Source of the DNA: an uncultured Paenibacillaceae bacterium
GTDB lineage: Bacteria; Bacillota; Bacilli; Aneurinibacillales; Aneurinibacillaceae
Length of the DNA: 64,000 bases
Direction of reading: 5' to 3'
Assembly: GCA_946478845.1 (NCBI GenBank)
Contig: CAMLDI010000004.1
Span: 62,001 to 126,000 of the forward strand
Shown here piece by piece: positions 1-7,763 of the stretch. Made by a program: the position numbers and the translations under genes. Positions within the stretch are counted from its first letter, which is position 1, and the number at the start of each line of letters is the position of its first letter. The notes under the pieces are model-generated. The model made no database searches. It saw only the letters and a program-made list of their open reading frames with translations, and had not been told where the DNA came from.

Positions 1-564
1 CCTGAACTCTATAATGGATGTGAGGTTACTAGTTTAACCATGTTGCTCAATTGGGCGGGAGTATCTGTGAATAAATTAGAGGTTGCAAATTGTATCCAGA
101 AAGATCCCACACCAGCAAGGGAAGATGCTAGCGGTGAGATTATCTATTGGGGCAACCCGAACAAAGGGTTTGTCGGTGATATTACTGGACTTAACGAAGG
201 TTACTCTGTTAATCACGGCCCCGTAGTGAAGCTTTTAAATAAGTACATGCCTGGTAAAGGGGTCGACCTTACAGGTTCCTCATTTCAACAAGTATTGGAT
301 TATGTGATAGAAGGTAAACCCGTTGCCGTTTGGAGTACCATTTCTTTCGCTCCAACAAATGATTGGGAAACGTGGGAAAGTCCCGATGGGCCTGTAAAAG
401 CAACTTTCCAAGAACATTGTGTTCTTTTAGTTGGTTTTAATCAAAATAAAAAGGTTGTTTATATTAATGATCCATTAGATGGAGCCAGGGCAAAAGCCGT
501 TCCTATGGATAACTTCGTAAAAAGTTGGAAACAGTTGGGGAGTCAGGCGGTTACTATTAAATAA
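1..564 (+). CDS. C39-like (YvpB-type) peptidase family protein, 5' end missing
   Basis: The reading frame is open from base 1, so the gene starts upstream of the window; the internal ATG at 40 is not the start. The first codons read PELYNGCEVTSLTMLLNWAG, the Cys-containing active-site block of the peptidase_C39_2/YvpB group, with the presumed nucleophile Cys at 19-21. The presumed catalytic His lies in FQEHCVLLVGFN (His codon 415-417), followed by INDPLDG. The remaining 187 residues are the catalytic domain; any signal peptide or wall-binding part would be upstream. Members are usually secreted cysteine peptidase-like proteins of unknown substrate. An intrinsic terminator follows. Confidence 0.8.
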   Translation, partial: PELYNGCEVTSLTMLLNWAGVSVNKLEVANCIQKDPTPAREDASGEIIYWGNPNKGFVGDITGLNEGYSVNHGPVVKLLNKYMPGKGVDLTGSSFQQVLDYVIEGKPVAVWSTISFAPTNDWETWESPDGPVKATFQEHCVLLVGFNQNKKVVYINDPLDGARAKAVPMDNFVKSWKQLGSQAVTIK

Positions 565-587
565 AATAACAGGATTGGTAATAAGGT

Positions 588-626
588 AAGCCACCTTCTT
601 TCTTTTTGAGTGAAGGTGGCTTTTTG
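588..626 (+). terminator. Rho-independent terminator after the C39-like gene
   Basis: AAGCCACCTTC (588-598) pairs with GAAGGTGGCTT (612-622) and runs into a T tract. It ends the upstream transcript before the sigma-factor operon. Confidence 0.85.
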
Positions 627-782
627 TATTGCTCCTGTGTTCAGTGAGTCCTTTGCGTTACTATCCCATTGGGTCATGTTCTATTAATCAAGCAAAAATT
701 TTATAGTCTATGTAACAAATTGTCATGTTATGGTACTAATACTACGAAAGAATTAATTGAGCCTGGAAAAAGGAGAGGCAAT

Positions 783-1274
783 ATGGAGCTGGAGGAACTA
801 TATAGAGAAATACAACCGCGAATCTATGCATTTTTCTTTGTGAAGACCTCCAGAAGAGAAATTGCTGAAGATTTAACCCAGGAGGTCTTTTACGAGGCAA
901 TCAAAGGATTGCCCAGGTTTTCTCACAATTCAACGATTCAAACCTGGTTATTTTCTATAGCGAAGAACCGGTTGAGAAAATACTACCGTTCTAAAAAATA
1001 CAAGAAAGATTTAAATACTCTCTATTTAAATGAGGAGAAGGTCACAAATACGCCGGAAGAGGAGTTGCTGAAAAAAGAGGAGCAACAAAGCCTGATCCAA
1101 CAGATCAATCAATTAGATAATCTATCGAAAGAGATTGTTACCCTGCGGGTGTACGGTGGACTGTCATTTAAAGAAATTGGCATTCTCATAGAAAAAAGTG
1201 AGAACTATGCGAGAATTACCTTCCACCGAGCCAAGCTTAAACTGCAAAAAGAAATGGAGGGATACCATGGATAA
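783..1274 (+). CDS. ECF-type RNA polymerase sigma factor
   Basis: A 163-residue protein if started at the ATG at 783, which sits 7 nt behind AGGAG at 771-775; a longer frame from 669 lacks a ribosome binding site. The N-terminal sigma-2 region contains IAEDLTQEVFYEAIKGLPRF and TWLFSIAKNRLRKYYR, the -10 recognition and core-binding segment. The C-terminal sigma-4 region (LSKEIVTLRVYGGLSFKEIG) carries the -35 helix-turn-helix. The next gene overlaps it by 8 nt and looks like its anti-sigma factor, so the two are probably translationally coupled. A possible promoter TGTAAC (711-716), 17 nt, TACTAA (734-739) precedes it. Which signal it answers cannot be read from the sequence. Confidence 0.9.
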   Translation: MELEELYREIQPRIYAFFFVKTSRREIAEDLTQEVFYEAIKGLPRFSHNSTIQTWLFSIAKNRLRKYYRSKKYKKDLNTLYLNEEKVTNTPEEELLKKEEQQSLIQQINQLDNLSKEIVTLRVYGGLSFKEIGILIEKSENYARITFHRAKLKLQKEMEGYHG

Positions 1275-1839
1275 ACATGTGCGTTCCATCATTGAGGACT
1301 TGCTTCCTCTTTATAACGAAGGACTCCTGAGTGAAGAAACCAACAAATGGTTTGAAAAACAGGTGCAGGGGAATGAAGAATTACAGGCCCTTATTGCCCA
1401 AACCAGTCAACCACTGGTAAAAGTGGAGATTGAATCAACTGTTGAACACGACCAGATGATGAGAAAAATAAAACGCAAACTTTCTATATATCAGTTAATT
1501 TTTATGGGTATTTCTTTTTTTCTTGCCATTAACACATCCATGTTGAATGAAAGTTTTGGCTTTGTGTTGTGGTATGCAGTGTTAGGCGTTCTCGGGTATC
1601 TCTTTTATAAAGATATGAAAATTGTGTTTCTAATCTCGTTTATGCCTATTTTTATCTGGTCCATAGGAAGTAATATTGCAGACTATCGAGCAGGAAACAT
1701 TTCTCCACAGGTAACCTTTGCATCCTATTTAATTGAATCTTTTATGGGGAGCCTCATGTTTGGGTTAATCCATTATTTATTTGCTTTCATTGGGAGTGTA
1801 ATCGGATTCCTCATTTTAAAGATAAAGGAAAAGGGCTGA
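1267..1839 (+). CDS. Probable membrane anti-sigma factor
   Basis: 190 residues from the ATG at 1267, overlapping the sigma gene by 8 nt. The cytoplasmic N-terminus (DLLPLYNEGLLSEETNKWFE) resembles the start of zinc-finger anti-sigma domains, but the zinc-binding Cys and His residues are not visible. It is followed by about four hydrophobic segments (roughly residues 75-95, 98-115, 120-140 and 155-185). Position directly behind an ECF sigma gene plus this topology suggest a membrane-held anti-sigma factor. Binding to the sigma factor is inferred, not shown. The last codons lie inside a 25-nt block that is repeated in front of the second downstream paralog. Confidence 0.65.
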   Translation: MDKHVRSIIEDLLPLYNEGLLSEETNKWFEKQVQGNEELQALIAQTSQPLVKVEIESTVEHDQMMRKIKRKLSIYQLIFMGISFFLAINTSMLNESFGFVLWYAVLGVLGYLFYKDMKIVFLISFMPIFIWSIGSNIADYRAGNISPQVTFASYLIESFMGSLMFGLIHYLFAFIGSVIGFLILKIKEKG

Positions 1840-1843
1840 GAGC

Positions 1844-2575
1844 ATGAAAACAAATAAAATCTTATATAGTCTATTGCTTATCGTTCTCATTGGGTTTGTC
1901 CTGGTGGCCTATAATTTATTTAATGGCAATCCCATAAGCAAATATTATGCGACAAAGGCGTTGGAAACTTATATAAAAAATACTTATCCTGATAAAAAGT
2001 TGCAGATTGATCATAGTTATTATGATGCCCATACGGAATATCCTGGATATATTTTTGAAGTCACTGAAATAGGAGGGACAGCTTCCAATGAAGGTGGACC
2101 AAAGAAACATCAATTTAAATTAGGTGGATTTTCCAATTTCACTATTGAAATAGATACCATAAAAATAGAAAGTTCGGATGAAACTTTGACTAATAAATTA
2201 GAAAAAGAAGCAAATAAAGAAATTCAAACACTTTTATCCAATTATATAAAACCTCCATTTTCTGTTAGTGTGACCCTTGTTATTAAAAGAGACCAGGTGC
2301 CTCCTAATAGTAAATGGAGCAAAGAAATGAAGATGGAAAATTTCTCAATCCATGTATCTTTGGCATCCCCTAATATAAAAAAGGAAGATTTATTGAATGA
2401 TGCGAAAACCATACAGGCGGCATTGAATAAGCATGGGTATCCCTATAACGAGGTTACCGTCAGTGGGACATCGCAACCCGAAGTAGATAATCCTTCGTCT
2501 TATAGTAAATTGCAAAGTACGTTTAAGAAAGACACTCAACTGCAAATAAAGGATGTCATAGAATTTCAGTTTTAA
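1844..2575 (+). CDS. YfjL/DUF3139-like membrane-anchored protein, paralog 1
   Basis: 243 residues with one N-terminal membrane segment (LLLIVLIGFVLVAYNLFNG) followed by GNPISKYYATKALETYIKNT, a pattern typical of the YfjL/DUF3139-like group. The rest is a hydrophilic domain, probably outside the cell. It starts 5 nt after the anti-sigma gene with GGAAAAGGG as ribosome binding site, so it belongs to the sigma operon. It is the first of three tandem related genes (next at 2600 and 3322); shared features are GNPISK, EAxKEIxxLLS and an ILNKxGY-like motif. Its function is unknown. A role in the sigma regulon, or in sensing for the sigma/anti-sigma pair, is only an inference from position. Confidence 0.75.
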   Translation: MKTNKILYSLLLIVLIGFVLVAYNLFNGNPISKYYATKALETYIKNTYPDKKLQIDHSYYDAHTEYPGYIFEVTEIGGTASNEGGPKKHQFKLGGFSNFTIEIDTIKIESSDETLTNKLEKEANKEIQTLLSNYIKPPFSVSVTLVIKRDQVPPNSKWSKEMKMENFSIHVSLASPNIKKEDLLNDAKTIQAALNKHGYPYNEVTVSGTSQPEVDNPSSYSKLQSTFKKDTQLQIKDVIEFQF

Positions 2576-2581
2576 AAACAG

Positions 2582-2606
2582 AGGAAAAGGGCTGAGAGCA
2601 TGAAAA
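2582..2606 (+). repeat. 25-nt direct repeat of 1826-1850 marking a tandem gene duplication
   Basis: The 25 bases here, from the leader of paralog 2 through its first codons, are identical to 1826-1850 at the end of the anti-sigma gene and start of paralog 1. The block contains the ribosome binding site (GGAAAAGGG) and the anti-sigma stop codon. It is best explained as the edge of a segmental duplication. Confidence 0.8.
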
Positions 2607-3325
2607 ACGACAAAAAATTATATTTTGTATTGCTCTTTATACTAATTGGTGTTGTCCTGTTTATTTATAATCATTTGAATGGTAATCCCATAAGCAAGTT
2701 TTTTGCCACAAAAATATTAGAAAACTATTTGAAAGAAAACTATCCTACTAAAGAGTTACGAGTAAATGAAGGTATTTATTTATCTAATCGTAGAGTATAT
2801 GATTTTACAGTTATTGAAATTATTACTACCTCTTCGAAAGAAAGACTTCCCAAGAAACAAGAATTTATTCTAAGGGGTACATTTAAACCGACTGTGATTA
2901 CGGATAGCATATACTCTGAAAATTTGGATCAGGATTTAATGAGAAAATTAGAAGAAGAGGCGGGAAAAGAAATTGAATTACTATTAAGCAAGCAAGTGAA
3001 ATCTTTGCATTCTGTTAGTGCAGGATTGGAAATCCAAAAGGGTGAGCTTCCTCCAGATACGCGGTGGAGCAAAGATTTAAAATTTGAAAAACCAGTCTCC
3101 TTATTTATTGTTTTAGATTCAAAAGGTGTATCGAAAGAAGATGTATTAAAAGATGTAAAAGAAATTCAGTCTATTTTAAATAAAAATGGATATAACTACC
3201 GTTCTGTTGGTATTAATTCAAGCCTAATTCAAGGAGAAGAAATCGGACGGCTTACATATTCAACTAGTTTTAAAAAAGATACAGAACTAGAGCTAAGGGA
3301 TATAGAAGAGGAGTTGCTTCAATGA
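2600..3325 (+). CDS. YfjL/DUF3139-like membrane-anchored protein, paralog 2
   Basis: 241 residues, one N-terminal membrane segment (LYFVLLFILIGVVLFIYNHL) then GNPISKFFATKILENYLKEN. It aligns along its length with the preceding gene and with the broken copy after it (EEEAGKEIELLLSKQ, ILNKNGYNYRSVG). The ribosome binding region is a copy of that of paralog 1. Its TGA stop overlaps the ATG of the third copy. Function unknown; probably expressed with the ECF sigma operon. Confidence 0.75.
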   Translation: MKNDKKLYFVLLFILIGVVLFIYNHLNGNPISKFFATKILENYLKENYPTKELRVNEGIYLSNRRVYDFTVIEIITTSSKERLPKKQEFILRGTFKPTVITDSIYSENLDQDLMRKLEEEAGKEIELLLSKQVKSLHSVSAGLEIQKGELPPDTRWSKDLKFEKPVSLFIVLDSKGVSKEDVLKDVKEIQSILNKNGYNYRSVGINSSLIQGEEIGRLTYSTSFKKDTELELRDIEEELLQ

Positions 3326-3983
3326 AAATAAGGAAGAAGATCTTTTATAGTATTTTGCTCCTCTTTCTTCTTGGATTTGTGTTGGATGCCATAATTCAAA
3401 GGAATATGAATTTGTGCTAAAGGGTGTTTTTAAACCTGTCGTACTCGTTGATAGTATTTACACAGAAAATTTAGATGAAGATGCAATGCAAAAATTAGGG
3501 GATGAAGCAGGAAAAGAAATTTACTCCCTTTTATCAGATCATATAAAGTCCATCACTGCTGTTGAAGTGAAGCTTCAATTCCAAAAAGGCACGTTTCCTC
3601 CCAATAGTCATTGGGACAAAAAAATGAAACCTGATCATTTTTTAATTTATGTATTTTTAGACGCTACGAATGCAACGGAGGAAAGTGTATTTAAAGATGC
3701 TAAGTCGATACAGGGAATTTTAAATAAGCAGGGATATAATTATCATTCTGTAGGGGTAAATGGGAATGTTATTGATAAAAATCAGTATATTAAACCGGGA
3801 TTAGAGCATATTGGCTATGGGAAATTTTCAATGGATTTTACCAAAGATTCTAAGTTAGAGTTAAAGAATGTGGAAAAGTATAGAAGCCCAGAGTTCATAC
3901 TTCCCATTGTAGTCGTGTTGTTCACGGTCCCTATTATTGCAACACTTATCATTTTATCAATTAAAAAAAGAAACAAAGGATAG
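3322..3983 (+). pseudogene. Third YfjL/DUF3139-like paralog, internally deleted and frameshifted
   Basis: A start codon at 3322 overlaps the stop of paralog 2 and opens a good copy of the N-terminal membrane segment (MKIRKKIFYSILLLFLLGFV), but that frame stops at 3418-3420. The homologous remainder resumes in another frame at about 3390 (SKEYEFVLKGVFKPVV, then DEDAMQKLGDEAGKEI), so roughly 50 codons between them are missing and the frame is shifted. The 3' part has no ribosome binding site at its GTG (3414). Unlike the two intact copies it has a C-terminal membrane helix (PEFILPIVVVLFTVPIIATL) and a basic tail. Most likely a dead copy; a sequencing error alone would not explain the missing segment. 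Confidence 0.75.
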
Positions 3984-4015
3984 GGCATTAGGTTCTATCC
4001 CTTTTTTCATTTTTA

Positions 4016-4044
4016 CTGATTAATGGGGATAAAGGTGATAAGGG
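4016..4044 (+). repeat. Dispersed repeat, copy A
   Basis: CTGATTAATGGGGATAAAGG followed by TGATAAGGG. Related copies are at 5906-5935 and 28713-28740 on the plus strand and at 27388-27415 and 27459-27488 on the minus strand. All are intergenic. Confidence 0.65.
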
Positions 4045-4082
4045 TTGTAAAAGGAGAAGCGGGTCAATTCATACAGTAAATT

Positions 4083-4125
4083 TATACCACCATATATCTT
4101 GTAATGCAAGATATATGGTGGTATA
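4083..4125. promoter_or_regulatory. Perfect 19-bp inverted repeat upstream of the PadR gene (probable operator)
   Basis: The left arm 4083-4101 (TATACCACCATATATCTTG) is exactly complementary to the right arm 4107-4125, with a 5-nt spacer. It lies 55 bp before a PadR-type regulator gene and has no following T run, so autoregulation fits better than termination. The core CTTG-N5-CAAG recurs at 4145-4157. Confidence 0.6.
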
Positions 4126-4144
4126 TTAAAAACAACACATAACC

Positions 4145-4157
4145 CTTGCATTGCAAG
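4145..4157. promoter_or_regulatory. Second short dyad, CTTGCATTGCAAG, before the PadR start
   Basis: It repeats the centre of the larger dyad (CTTGTAATGCAAG at 4098-4110) with two differences and ends 8 nt before the AAAGGAGGTG ribosome binding site. It is a plausible second binding site for the PadR protein. Confidence 0.45.
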
Positions 4158-4179
4158 ATAAATCAAAGGAGGTGAACCT

Positions 4180-4509
4180 ATGGCTGATTCCACGCAAATG
4201 TTAAAGGGAATTTTAGATGGCTGTATTTTATCCATTATTCAAGAAGGGGAGATTTACGGCTATGAATTAGCAGAAAAATTGCAAAGCTATGGGTTTCAGT
4301 CCTTCAGTGAGGGAACGATTTATCCTTTATTATTACGCATGCAAAAAGAAAATCTAGTAACAACCACCTTGAAAAAATCCACTGCCGGACCCAAACGAAA
4401 ATATTACTCGTTGACTACAAAGGGTGAAGAGGAATTAGATCAATTCAAATCGCGGTGGGAAGAGATTAGTTTGGCAGTTAATAACGTATTAAATAAAGGG
4501 GGGCGCTAA
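4180..4509 (+). CDS. PadR family transcriptional regulator
   Basis: 109 residues: a winged helix with ILSIIQEGEIYGYELAEKLQ, then FSEGTIYPLLLRMQKENLV, and the wing KRKYYSLTTKGEEELDQF, followed by a short C-terminal dimer helix. This is the small PadR-s2 type. The start at 4180 has AAAGGAGGTG at 4165-4174. PadR proteins usually repress their own operon and a membrane-stress or drug-response gene next door. The downstream gene, one nucleotide away, encodes a HAAS-domain membrane protein, a common PadR partner. The dyads upstream are candidate operators. Confidence 0.9.
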   Translation: MADSTQMLKGILDGCILSIIQEGEIYGYELAEKLQSYGFQSFSEGTIYPLLLRMQKENLVTTTLKKSTAGPKRKYYSLTTKGEEELDQFKSRWEEISLAVNNVLNKGGR

Positions 4510-4510
4510 A

Positions 4511-5272
4511 TTGTTATCACCAAAAGCAGAACAATTTTTGATTGAGTTGCGCATGTATTTAATCCAGCGAGGGAAAAACGAAAAGGATATTCAGGAAATT
4601 ACGGATGAACTAGAAGCCCATCTTATTGAAGCCGAACAAAATGGGAAAAATATTGACGATATCATCGGCAAAAGCCCAAAACAATATATGAAAAGCATTG
4701 GTGAATCCATGCCCCTTGATAAGAAGCAAATGCTTACTCTGGTACCATTGACAATCTTGGTTATCATGGCTACTATGAGCTATTCTCCTGCCCTTTCCGG
4801 AGAATTCTCTTTATCTAAAAATATGCTTTTTTTTGGTTCAATTATCGTTGTTTTATCTCTGGGGATTTTTTCCTTTTTCCTTTTTAAAGCTGTTCCTAAA
4901 TTAGTGAAAGCTCCTATTTGGTTAATCGTCCTTAATATAGCTGTGTCACTGTTTGTTTCAGGTGTTTGGGTAGCTTTTTATTTTTGGTTAAAGGATCAAC
5001 CCGATACCACTCTCTTTACAGCAACTGAAACGCAAAATTATATGATTGCTGCCGCTTGTTACATAATTTTTATTGTATTTGCAATCTATACAAAGTCCTG
5101 GTTGTTCATTTTCATGGTATTTTCATTTTCCATTGCCCCCATTGGCAATCGTCTAATTCCTGAGGAATTAAATAAAGACCCATTGTTTATCGCCATCGCC
5201 GGTACCATTACATTACTCATAACTATTGCAATCCTTGTCCTATTATTTAAAAAAGCAAATAAAAAAGGATAG
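4511..5272 (+). CDS. HAAS-domain membrane protein paired with PadR
   Basis: 253 residues from a TTG at 4511 just after the PadR stop, with AAAGGGGGG upstream. The first 65 residues (QFLIELRMYLIQRGKNEKDI, then EITDELEAHLIEAEQNGKNI) look like a HAAS signalling domain, the helical domain found next to PadR regulators and in DUF1129/DUF1700 proteins. About six hydrophobic segments follow from residue 80 to the lysine-rich end. In known pairs the membrane protein is thought to signal to, or be controlled by, the PadR protein. The ligand and output are unknown. Confidence 0.75.
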   Translation: MLSPKAEQFLIELRMYLIQRGKNEKDIQEITDELEAHLIEAEQNGKNIDDIIGKSPKQYMKSIGESMPLDKKQMLTLVPLTILVIMATMSYSPALSGEFSLSKNMLFFGSIIVVLSLGIFSFFLFKAVPKLVKAPIWLIVLNIAVSLFVSGVWVAFYFWLKDQPDTTLFTATETQNYMIAAACYIIFIVFAIYTKSWLFIFMVFSFSIAPIGNRLIPEELNKDPLFIAIAGTITLLITIAILVLLFKKANKKG

Positions 5273-5377
5273 ACCTTGTAGGTGCAACAAGAGGTTGCAC
5301 CTTGATGCACCTATAACTATCTTTACTTTAGCTATACACTCCATCAATACTGGAAATAAAAAAAGGTGATGAGTAAC

Positions 5378-5833
5378 ATGATTTTTAGTGAACGATTAAA
5401 AAAGGAACGAGAAAAAAGAGGTTGGTCACAAACTGATCTCGCTGAAAAAATCCATGTTAGTCGTCAATCAGTTTCAAAATGGGAAACTGGTAAGAACTAT
5501 CCAAGTATCGAAGTTATCATTGATTTGAGTGATTTATTCGATATTACGATAGATGAAATGTTGAGGAGTGATGAAGAATTGAAGGAAAAAGTAATTCGAG
5601 ATAGTAAGAAATTGGCGTACCCGAAATGGAAAACGTTCTTTGATGTTATGTTTGTATTAGGGGCATTTTTATTAGTTTCTAAATTAATTATCATAGGCTT
5701 AAATCGTTTTGTTGATACAAATATAATAATCCCAGATGGCTTACCCAAAATCATATCAAATTTCTTACCATTAGTTTTAATGACAATTGGTGGCATTGGT
5801 TCAAATCAGTTAAAAAATAAATATATTGATTAA
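5378..5833 (+). CDS. XRE-family regulator with C-terminal membrane anchor
   Basis: 151 residues if begun at the ATG at 5378, about 8 nt behind AAAGGTGA. Residues 1-65 form a Cro/C1-type helix-turn-helix (LKKEREKRGWSQTDLAEKIH, VSRQSVSKWETGKNYPSIEV). After a short linker there are two hydrophobic stretches (FFDVMFVLGAFLLVSKLIII and ISNFLPLVLMTIGGIGSN), so it is probably a membrane-tethered DNA-binding protein. This architecture is common in Bacillota and often regulates neighbouring transporters, but no transporter is adjacent. A strong terminator follows. Confidence 0.85.
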   Translation: MIFSERLKKEREKRGWSQTDLAEKIHVSRQSVSKWETGKNYPSIEVIIDLSDLFDITIDEMLRSDEELKEKVIRDSKKLAYPKWKTFFDVMFVLGAFLLVSKLIIIGLNRFVDTNIIIPDGLPKIISNFLPLVLMTIGGIGSNQLKNKYID

Positions 5834-5840
5834 TCAATCA

Positions 5841-5868
5841 AAGGTAGCGATAACGCTACCTTTTTTTT
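5841..5868 (+). terminator. Rho-independent terminator after the XRE gene
   Basis: AAGGTAGCG (5841-5849), loop ATAA, CGCTACCTT, then eight Ts. Confidence 0.9.
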
Positions 5869-5905
5869 AAATAGATTGTCGAAAATACCCCCTTAAAAAA
5901 TCCTC

Positions 5906-5935
5906 CTGATTAATAGGGATAAAGGTGATTAGGAG
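5906..5935 (+). repeat. Dispersed repeat, copy B
   Basis: CTGATTAATAGGGATAAAGG followed by TGATTAGGAG; 20 of the first 21 bases match copy A. It lies in the 264-bp gap before ftsE, which otherwise holds only the presumed ftsE promoter. Confidence 0.65.
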
Positions 5936-6052
5936 AACACCATTAGTCCACAATCCGCTCCTCTAAAATTTGTCAACCCATTTTCCTAGTAAAATGTGTA
6001 ATTTTATTCACAAAAAATATGCCATAAATTGTCGTTTCTTCGTAGATGATAG

Positions 6053-6061
6053 TGTTATAAT
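6053..6061 (+). promoter_or_regulatory. Extended -10 promoter candidate for ftsEX
   Basis: TGTTATAAT is a TG-N-TATAAT extended -10 element, 72 bp before the ftsE start. No good -35 box is visible at normal spacing. Confidence 0.5.
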
Positions 6062-6132
6062 AGATAGCGGGCTTGCAATTGGTGTAATTTCCTAGGAAAT
6101 TGAAGAAAAAAAGAGTAGTTTGGGTGATAATT

Positions 6133-6819
6133 TTGATCATTATGCAGAATGTTGGTAAGACATATGCAAATGGAACCGTGGCACTCCATGATATTAATGT
6201 CGAAATTGGAGCCGGTGAGTTTGTGTATGTGGTTGGTCCCAGTGGGGCTGGAAAATCAACTTTTATTAAGTTGATGTATCGGGAAGAGAAGGCGAGTCTT
6301 GGAGAAATATTTATTAATGGTTTTCACGTCCACCAGTTGCAAGAGGAAAATATTCCCTTTCTTCGAAGAGGAATCGGAGTTGTTTTTCAAGATTTTAAGT
6401 TGCTCCCTCGTTTAACAGTTTTTGAGAATGTTGCTTTTGCCTTAGAGGTTATTGAAACAGATCCGGAAGAAATCCAAGCCAGAGTGATGGAAGTGCTAGA
6501 ATTGGTAGGGTTGGCCCATAAAGCCAGAAATCTGCCTGGCCAGCTTTCAGGGGGAGAACAGCAACGGGTAGCTGTAGCAAGGGCTCTCGTCAATCGCCCT
6601 CAATTGGTGATTGCTGATGAACCTACGGGAAACCTGGATCCGGAAACATCTGATGGAATCATGAACCTCTTTGCAGAAATTAATCAGAAAGGCACAACTG
6701 TTGTCATGGCGACCCATAACAAAGAGATTGTTAACAACATGAAAAGACGGGTAATTGCTTTTGAGGGTGGCCATATTGTCCGGGATGAAGAGAAAGGGGA
6801 ATACGGCTATGCCTATTAA
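6133..6819 (+). CDS. ftsE: Cell-division ABC transporter ATPase FtsE
   Basis: 228 residues from the TTG at 6133, chosen because it gives the family-typical opening MIIMQNVGKTYANGTVALHD and sits behind GGGTGAT (6122-6128); an upstream frame extension looks spurious. Walker A is GPSGAGKST, the signature is LSGGEQQR and Walker B is LVIADEPT. FtsE hydrolyses ATP in the cytoplasm and, with the membrane protein FtsX, switches on peptidoglycan hydrolases during wall growth or division. ftsX overlaps it by 11 nt, and a coiled-coil M23 protein follows, fitting the FtsEX-hydrolase module. Confidence 0.97.
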   Translation: MIIMQNVGKTYANGTVALHDINVEIGAGEFVYVVGPSGAGKSTFIKLMYREEKASLGEIFINGFHVHQLQEENIPFLRRGIGVVFQDFKLLPRLTVFENVAFALEVIETDPEEIQARVMEVLELVGLAHKARNLPGQLSGGEQQRVAVARALVNRPQLVIADEPTGNLDPETSDGIMNLFAEINQKGTTVVMATHNKEIVNNMKRRVIAFEGGHIVRDEEKGEYGYAY

Positions 6820-7711
6820 CAAAAAAACCCTGGGACGTCATATCCGGGAAGGAACGAAAAGCCTATTCCGAAATAGTTGGATGACAGTTGCGTCTGTAAG
6901 TGCTGTGACGATTACCCTTCTGATTGTTGGCGTGTTTTTAACTTTTGCTTTTAATGTGAACCACATAGTCAGTTCCATAGAAAATGATGTCGAAGTAAAG
7001 GCATATTTAGATATAACTGTTGACCGAGAAACGGCTAAAAAACATGTGGAAGCGGAATTGAAAAAGTTAGATGGAGTCGAACAAATTACTTTTATTACGA
7101 AAGAAGAAGGGTTAAAGAATTTCAAGGCTAAGTTCGGGGAAAAAGCAGATTTATTAAACTCTCTTGAAAAAGACAATTTTTTACCGGATTCTTTTGTTGT
7201 AAAAGCGGAAACACCTCAGAAAACCGAAGAACTTGGGCAAAAAATCAAAACCATTAAATATGTGAAATCGATTAATACCGGTGGGGATACAACGAAAAAG
7301 TTGTTTGCTGTGACATCCTTAGTCCGGACCATTGGCATTGTGTTTGTAATCGGTCTTGGTTTTACAGCGATTTTCCTGATTTCCAATACCATTAAATTAA
7401 CGATTATGGCTCGTCAAACAGAAATAGAAATTATGAAACTAGTAGGTGCTACTAATAACTTTATTCGCTGGCCCTTTTTCGTAGAGGGGACATTGATTGG
7501 TTTGGCAGGCGCCTTAATTCCAATATTGATTATTTTAGTAGGTTATGGTTATTTACTTCGCTTTATTCAAGTGCAACTTTCCCTCTATTTTCTAGATTTA
7601 CTGCCTCTGTATCCCTTGATTTTACAAGTTTCTCTTATTCTTAGTGGGATTGGTCTTTTCATCGGTGTTTGGGGAAGTTTAATTTCCGTCCGTCGTTTCT
7701 TGCGAATTTAA
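6809..7711 (+). CDS. ftsX: Cell-division membrane protein FtsX
   Basis: 300 residues from the ATG at 6809 (AAGGGGA upstream), overlapping ftsE. There is a cytoplasmic basic start, one membrane helix at about 25-50 (SVSAVTITLLIVGVFLTFAF), a large extracellular domain at about 50-165, and three helices at the end including FVIGLGFTAIFLISNTIKLT and the conserved ARQTEIEIMKLVGAT segment. FtsX transmits the ATPase cycle of FtsE to an extracellular hydrolase. Length and topology match the Gram-positive family. Confidence 0.97.
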   Translation: MPINKKTLGRHIREGTKSLFRNSWMTVASVSAVTITLLIVGVFLTFAFNVNHIVSSIENDVEVKAYLDITVDRETAKKHVEAELKKLDGVEQITFITKEEGLKNFKAKFGEKADLLNSLEKDNFLPDSFVVKAETPQKTEELGQKIKTIKYVKSINTGGDTTKKLFAVTSLVRTIGIVFVIGLGFTAIFLISNTIKLTIMARQTEIEIMKLVGATNNFIRWPFFVEGTLIGLAGALIPILIILVGYGYLLRFIQVQLSLYFLDLLPLYPLILQVSLILSGIGLFIGVWGSLISVRRFLRI

Positions 7712-7763
7712 ATCTATTTATTAAAAATACAGTTTGGGAGAACGAGATTTACTGGAGGGCTTT

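Noticed and set aside
3414..3983. Independent gene starting at GTG 3414
   Set aside because: No ribosome binding site, and homology to the neighbouring paralogs extends upstream of this codon in the same frame, so it is the 3' part of a broken gene.
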